A DNA stretch of 64,000 nucleotides from Acytostelium subglobosum LB1. Its lineage: Eukaryota > Evosea > Eumycetozoa > Acytosteliales > Acytosteliaceae. The translations under genes and the position numbers were made by a program. This document shows, in pieces, positions 58,273 through 64,000 of this stretch (its first letter is position 1; every line of letters begins with the position of its first letter). The stretch covers positions 130,325 to 194,324 of the forward strand of contig NW_012236498.1 in the NCBI RefSeq assembly GCF_000787575.1. The letters are read 5' to 3'. A model generated the notes under the pieces. The model was not told the DNA's origin. It searched no databases and saw nothing but the letters and a program-made list of their open reading frames with translations.

Positions 58273-61241
58273 TTATGATGATACAACGTTTGGTATTGGT
58301 GAACCAATCGATTGCTGTTCAGAGTTACCTGGTGATGCAGTCGTTGAGAACGTGAGTGGTGGCTTGTTTGTGATCAGTGTGGACTTGCGCACTTGGATTG
58401 GCTTGGTGACCTTGCCCCTGCCTCTGATCGTCTCAGCCTTCTTCTTGTGCAGCTGTTCAAAGTTGGGATTGCTGTGGATGTTGCTCTTGATCGCCTGTAT
58501 CCACGACTCCATCTCGGCCAGGTTAGCCGCGCTCACCAAATAGTTGTCGTGATTGGCCTGCACCAGCGTACCGTCCGAGTTGAGCTTGCACGCCTTCATC
58601 TGGTCCTGTGACGAGCGCAGCTCGAAACAGAACTTCTTGGCCTCGACCACCTGGACCAGGACGTTCTCCAGTGGGATGATTCCACAGGGCTCGCTGTCCT
58701 GTGGCGTCTTGTAGTAGAGCAGACAGTTGGACGTGAGCTTGAACCAGCGCTTCTTCCAGGTCTTGATGCGACCGCCCTGCTTGGTCAGCCAGCCCTTCTT
58801 CTCGGTGTAGACGTCGGCCTGGCCGTCGCGCTCCATCTTGATCTCGTCGGTAATGATACGGTCATACAGGTTCTCCATGAACTCTTGGGGCAGGTCCTCG
58901 CCATTGTTGATGCCCGAGTTGTTTCGGATGAACTCGCTGCGTGTCATCTTGCGCTTGATGTTGGGATTGTGCGCGTCCGTGTTGAGCATGATCACTGAGA
59001 AGGCCAGCACATAGACCGTGTCGTTGTTGGCAAAGATCTTGTTGTCTGGGTTGTGATTGTAGAACTGTTGGGCAAACTTCTCCATCATTCTATCGATCTT
59101 TTGAGCCTCGCCTGGCAGACGGAAGTTCTTGAGGAACTTGCGCAGCGCCATGTCAAAGTCCAGGCCCGAGAAGTCGAGCTCGTCGACAAAGGCGTGCAGT
59201 ACATGGATGTTGAACTCATCGCCGTCACCAATGTACTCTCCTATGCTTTGCTTGCTGAGCTGCTCGTGGCTGAGCAAAAAGTGTGCAATGTCCTTTGGTG
59301 TCTTTGTGCACAGGCCAGACGACACGGCAAACTCAATACCCTTCTTGGGATGGCTGTTGAAGTGCGACACGGCCGTCTTGATCAGTAGACGTCTTTGGTG
59401 CTCCTGCTGCTGGTCCAAGTCGTCCTTGAGCTGCTGGTCGAGGGCGGTCTGCACCTCGTCGGCAGGCAGTGAGCGAGACTCTCGCTTCACGAGCTGCATG
59501 ATCTCCTCAATGTTTGTGGTGCCAAAGCATTTGCTCAAGTCGACAGACTGGCGGCCGCTGACCGTCAGTAGGTCGGCACCGCTGCGGATGAGTACACGAG
59601 CCACGTCGCTGTGGTTCTTCTTGACGGCGTAGATTAGTGGTGTCTTGCCTGCGCAGTTCTTAACGTCGATCTTGGCCTTGTGAGAGATGAGCAGTTCAAC
59701 AGTCTCGCGCGAACCTGCAGCCGACGCCAGATGCAGAGGCGTCGAGTGGTGAGTGTCGAGCGAGTCGATAAGAGAGCCCTTTTTCAGCAGTATACGACAG
59801 CACTCTGTATAGCCATTGTAGGCGGCGTTGTGTAGGGGCGTGCCGCCCTGGTTGTCCTTGACCTCGAGGTTGGCGCCATGCTTGATCAGTGTGTTTATGC
59901 ACTTTACACGACCATTGAATGCGGCCTTGTGCAGTGGTGACGCGCCTTGGTTGTCCAACAGACCAATATTCGCTCCATTGTCCAACAATAGCTTGGCAAC
60001 TGCCGAGTGTCCATTGAATGATGCCTTGTGCAGTGGTGTTGCACCCTCTTCGTCCTTTATGTTGACAGTAGCCCTGGAAGTGATTGAGTTAGCGAGTGGC
60101 GCGGGGGCGATTGGCAAGCTCTAAGCAGGTCTAATACATACTTATTGTTTATCAACACTTGAACAATGTCATAGAGACCATTGAATGCTGCAAGATGTAG
60201 TGGAGTTGATTGTCTAATGTCTCCACAGTCAACGCTTGGAATCAGCTTGAGGAGATGCTCGACAATGTCTTTGTGTCCGTTGAAGGCGGCCTTGTGCAAG
60301 GGCGTCTCGCCCATCTCGTCCACCATGTTGATCTTGGCGCCCAACACCAACAGACGCTTAAGTAGGGCAAAGTTGCCGTTGAAGCTGGCGTGATGCAGGG
60401 GCGACACACCCTCCACATCGACACAGTTTACATTCTCGCCACTGCCCACCAAGAGATCGACACACTCTACGCTACCAGTGGCGGCAGCGTTATGCAAAGG
60501 TGATATACCATGTACATCCCTTGGGTCAACCTTNGGCACCCTTCTTTAACAGTAGCTTAACACAACTCGCGTGGCCACTGAATGATGCTTGATGTAATGG
60601 TGTAATACCATCCTGTTATTGATCGTGATTGATTGAGGTTAGTGAGTGATCAATGATGCCTTTCACACGATACATCCAAACAAACAAACTTACATTGTCT
60701 ACATAGTTTACNTTTGGCATCGGCTTTGATTCAGCTGCTCGACGCACTGAGCATTGCCACCTGCACATGCATGGTGAAGGGGAGTCTCACCATTGACTGT
60801 AGTGGCCTTGGCATCGGCCTTGCAACCGATGAGATAGGCGACACACTCGGACGAAGCATTGAGAGCAGCCTTGTGTAGGGGCGTGCCGTTCTTGTCGTCT
60901 TTGGTGTTGACATCAGCGCTGCCCTTCTCGACCAGCAGCTTGATGCACTCCAAGTGGCCCTTGGCAGCGGCCCACTGTATTGGGGTGTTGCCGCCACCGT
61001 CCTTGGCATGGGCATTGCCCTTCTTCTCGAGTAGGAATGCGACACATCGCGTCGATCCGCCATAGGCTGCGTGATGGAGTGGTGTTCGACCCTCGCTGTC
61101 CACCGTCTCCACTGATGTACCCGAGTTGTTCAACAAGTTTGACAAACGTTCAATATCATCGATCGATGAATAATAATGAACTGAAGGTCTAGCTGACGAT
61201 GTTGTCGTTGTCGTAGCCTTGCTATTGTTATTCTGTACCAT
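58273..61241 (-). CDS. secG: Ankyrin-Sec7-PH protein (Arf exchange factor) SecG
   Basis: The protein is about 938 residues from three exons: 61241-60694, 60612-60142 and 60073-58273. About 14-15 ankyrin repeats (residues ~25-500) use the canonical GxTPLHxAAxxG pattern. The Sec7 domain (~568-750) has the catalytic glutamate loop NFRLPGEAQKIDR and NTDAHNPNIKRKMTRSEFI. A PH domain (~767-870) starts KKGWLTKQGGRIKTWKKRWF and would bind phosphoinositides. SecG of D. discoideum has exactly this layout and acts on Arf GTPases in adhesion and cAMP response. The n at 60534 and the n at 60712 are each one base too many (dropping them gives GAKVDPRD and DAKVNYVDN). One more extra base lies near 60725-60732. 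With these removed, all exon phases match. Confidence 0.92.
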
Positions 61242-62649
61242 CCTCTCTATATCTATATCTATCTATCTATATCTGTATATCTATATATCTGTATTTATCT
61301 GTCTACTACTCCTAATATTACAACTTCTGCATTATACTACAACAACACTCTATACACACATAACAATTAATAATAATAACGATGTAACTAATAAATATAT
61401 ACTAATAAGTTAGTTGAGTGTGTGAGTGAGGTGAGGTGAATGAGGTGAATGGATATTGAGTAGAAGTGTTGTTAGTTGTTGATGTGAAAGGAATGAATGA
61501 AAATGATTGTTTGAATAGAATTGAGCTGGGTGAATGAGATTGATCGATCCACAACAAGGTCGGTTGTTGTTGTTGATAGTTTTGTTGTTGTTTTTTTGGT
61601 GTTTTGTTGAACCCAACAGTTGGATAAAGATTGGACTTTGAATAAATAAATACTATTATGTTATGAGTAATATTATCTTTATCTTTTATCCTGTTCTTTG
61701 TTGTTGTTTTGTATAACACTAAATATTGAGATAGATGATGGATGGATGGTGATGATTTGCGATGGACTGTGGAAATGGTGGACGATCAAGCCAGTCAGCC
61801 AGTCAATCAACAATCAATCAATCAGTCAGTCTGGATCAGCGATAAAGGGCATACGAAACTTATGTTTATAATGTCCACGCATTCATTCATTCATTCATTC
61901 ATTCATTCTCTTGACACTCAACTCAACTCTATCAATCAATCAATCATTCACACACACCCTGCCTATCTACCTGACCCACCTACACTCCAGGTGCCCTGAT
62001 ATCATTTACTTACATCCCAATAACAACAACAACATCAACATCAACAACATGATCTTGTTGTCTACAAACTGTGATACACACTCATTAACACACACTTGGG
62101 GAGGAGGGTAACAGTGTTGTTGCTTGGCCAATACGTCAACAAAAATATCGCCACCCAATCACTTCACTCTCGCGATTGATTGTTGTTGTTGTTGTTGTTG
62201 GGATGATAGATAATCCAAAGCAACAGAACGGTTATATATCTATCCTCCGGAATGCGAACAACATACCAACCAACAACCACAATATCCGGTCGGGATATTA
62301 GGTATATACATGTGTGTGTGGAGAAGGAGGAGATAAGATTGCTTACTTGTGGCTATGTGAGTGAGTGAGTGAGTGAGTGAGAGTGAGTTGTCGATCCAAC
62401 TCCAAGATCACCTCCAACAAACACACTCACACTCACACACACCAACATGTTAATAATAATAATAGCCTCACTCACTACTTGAAAGGATTATGATGATGGA
62501 TTTAGGAGTGAGGAATGAATGACCTATTGACCAATACCTAGGTGGCAGGGTCTCTCCATTAGAGTTCCTCTATAAGTTGAGGTGCCAATCAATCATTGGT
62601 AATAATATATGAATGACAATAACAATTCAAGTCCTGTTCAACATAATGA
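61242..62649. other. Long intergenic region with simple repeats
   Basis: No convincing gene was found in 1.4 kb. It contains (ATTC)n at 61881-61907, (GTGA)n at 62357-62380 and (GTT)n near 62183-62200. At 62281-62299 a perfect 7-bp inverted repeat (AATATCC/GGATATT) has a 5-nt loop. The first ~60 nt are TATC-rich. Confidence 0.5.
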
Positions 62650-62874
62650 ATGAGCAAGGTACTATTTTTGCTAAGCTGGATTTTGTTATTGATTTGTTTG
62701 GCTGGTTGTAAGTATCTCAATTGGTCAACAGAGCATTGGTTGGACCACAACCTCCAGTTTTTCAATTATTGGACACGATCCAGACGATCAGACAAAAGTA
62801 CAAAGACGTCTTTTGTGTCTGTTCTGATCAATTTATATGGCCCATTACTACTTTTTGTTGCCGATTTGAAGTAG
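62650..62874 (+). CDS. Possible small secreted or membrane protein, uncertain
   Basis: This is an open frame of 74 residues with a strong signal-peptide-like start (MSKVLFLLSWILLLICLAG). A second, overlapping frame at 62721-62933 looks at least as protein-like after the signal (TIQTIRQKYKDVFCVC, then GRHGNTTLLWSLLRDL). A single frame change near 62712-62740 would join signal and body, but no good intron links them. It is either a small gene with one base error or a chance frame. The confidence is low. Confidence 0.3.
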   Translation: MSKVLFLLSWILLLICLAGCKYLNWSTEHWLDHNLQFFNYWTRSRRSDKSTKTSFVSVLINLYGPLLLFVADLK

Positions 62875-63023
62875 GCAGACATGGAAATACAACTTTACTA
62901 TGGAGTCTTTTACGAGACTTGAATACAATATAACAAGTAAATCATTATCAATCATAACATATTACTATGACATAGAAGAAAGAAGAGAGAAGAGATACTA
63001 TTCATATTCATTGGCATACTGCT

Positions 63024-63035
63024 ATGAGCAAGAGT

Positions 63036-63072
<37 letters not shown>

Positions 63073-63941
63073 CCAACACCAACAGCAATGACAACAACAC
63101 CAACAATGACAATGACAACAAAAAGTTCAAGTGCATACATGTCACACTGAATGGTAGACTTGAAAAGTGTGAGGTAAACTTCTCAAAGGGTAGCTCTTTG
63201 AAGAGACATGAGGAGGGCATTCATAGACCTGGCACATGTTTAGTTGATTGTCCAGGTTGCAAGAGTAGAGAACGAAAGATGAAGGAAAAGAAGAAGAAGG
63301 ATCGTCTGAAGATACCCTGTCCTCATCAGTCATGCATGGACATTGGTGCCAAGTTTGAGTGTACCAACCTTTCCAAACATATCAAGAAGCTCGATCTACA
63401 TCAATGTGGTCCCGACACATGCAACGAGTGTGCAAGGATCAGAGACAACTTGCCAATTGTGAGGGAGAGGAAGGGTAGGAGTAAGAGTAAGAGTAAGACA
63501 AAGAAGAAGAAGAAGAAGAAGAGAAAGAATGTCAGTGTCGACGATCATGGGGACGCAGCAGCCAGTGTCATGGATGTGGCTGGCACGACCACCAGTGCGA
63601 CGAATCAATCAGGTAATTCCACACCGTTTCAATCAACGCCATCAATTATTCCAGACCTGGTCGTCTCGCCACCAGTCGCCATCAAGAAGTCCAGATCATC
63701 AAATGGAGCAATTATTACCAAGATTGAAGAAGATACAGATGACCAGATACCCAAAGACTTATATATTCCATCAATTATATCGATCTCATCCACAACCCAG
63801 CGACCAGATTGTCGGTGTCTACTCAAGTCCCTTGAATCCGACAATGACCTAGCACCTCAACACGAGACCAAGGAACATCATCCCTTTTATCAACATTCAA
63901 TCTTCTGTTTATATCATCAAAGTCAACGAATAAATGTATGA
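63024..63941 (+). CDS. Zinc-finger-like protein with poly-Asn and Lys-rich segments
   Basis: This is a single exon of 305 residues. After an Asn/Thr/Asp repeat (~5-32), residues ~35-70 (FKCIHVTLNGRLEKC, then SSLKRHEEGIH) form a C2H2-like finger with a longer Cys-Cys gap than usual. More Cys/His pairs follow: CLVDCPGC, CPHQSCMDIGAKFEC and HIKKLDLHQCGPDTCNEC. They suggest two or three metal-binding knuckles. A Lys/Arg/Ser block (~152-172) looks like a nuclear localisation signal. The C-terminal third is Ser/Pro-rich with a late CRCLLKSL motif. A transcription or chromatin factor is likely. I do not know a named family. Confidence 0.7.
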
Positions 63942-64000
63942 GTGAATACAAACAATTGTTTATTGGCCGGATAGCAAGGGTATGATAATGGCAAAGACTA
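63942..64000. other. Window edge, no feature
   Basis: These are the last 59 nt, downstream of the zinc-finger gene. Nothing was identified. Confidence 0.5.

Overview
This window is nuclear DNA from a dictyostelid social amoeba (Amoebozoa). It is probably not Dictyostelium discoideum, because the coding sequence looks clearly less AT-rich than that species. The evidence is short introns (about 50-110 nt) with GTAAGT/GTATGT donors, Asn/Gln/Thr/Ser homopolymers, and ATTC/TTGA tetranucleotide tracts in introns and intergenic DNA. Several proteins are also dictyostelid hallmarks: FNIP repeats, secG (ankyrin-Sec7-PH), agtA (glycosyltransferase plus WD40), a UBP-finger sirtuin and flavin-dependent ThyX. 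All assignments come from reading the sequence; no database was searched.

Layout. 0-4 kb: an elongator tRNA-Met(CAT) with a partial copy of its 5' end, a MATE transporter on the minus strand, and a long gene-free stretch. 4-11 kb: three plus-strand genes, for RNA polymerase III subunit RPC5, a PQ-loop membrane protein and a DPH6-RidA fusion. 11-18.5 kb: a superfamily 2 helicase and an ankyrin-type protein on the minus strand, then a class I PI3-kinase. 18.6-23.8 kb: a Lys-rich orphan, a CLN5 homologue, a CDP-alcohol phosphotransferase and a small orphan. 23.9-29.7 kb: a giant ZNFX1-like helicase carrying an N-terminal CCCH finger and a SAM domain. 30-40 kb: a likely mitochondrial protein, a VASt-domain protein, a decayed dictyostelid-family gene, a UBP-finger sirtuin, an ELMO protein and a small membrane protein. 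40-50 kb: agtA, a CUE-domain protein, a UvsW-like helicase with a mitochondrial-type N-terminus, and a B-box/kelch-like protein. 50-64 kb: thyX and cyclin L (divergent, with an E2F-type site between them), an MFSD1 transporter, an FNIP protein, a NOPCHAP1 homologue, secG and a zinc-finger protein.

There are no operons. Genes alternate between divergent and convergent pairs. Functional themes include lysosome and membrane lipids (CLN5, MFSD1, PQ-loop, CDP-alcohol phosphotransferase, VASt), chemotaxis and trafficking signalling (PI3K, ELMO, secG), RNA biology (RPC5, DPH6, ZNFX1-like, NOPCHAP1, cyclin L) and nucleic-acid helicases.

Assembly quality matters here. Five single 'n' characters all lie inside coding exons, and in every case leaving out the n restores the reading frame. 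A few further one-base frame slips in otherwise well-kept genes probably have the same technical origin. The best leads are the CCCH-SAM-ZNFX1 architecture, the UvsW-like helicase, and the E2F-type site shared by thyX and cyclin L.
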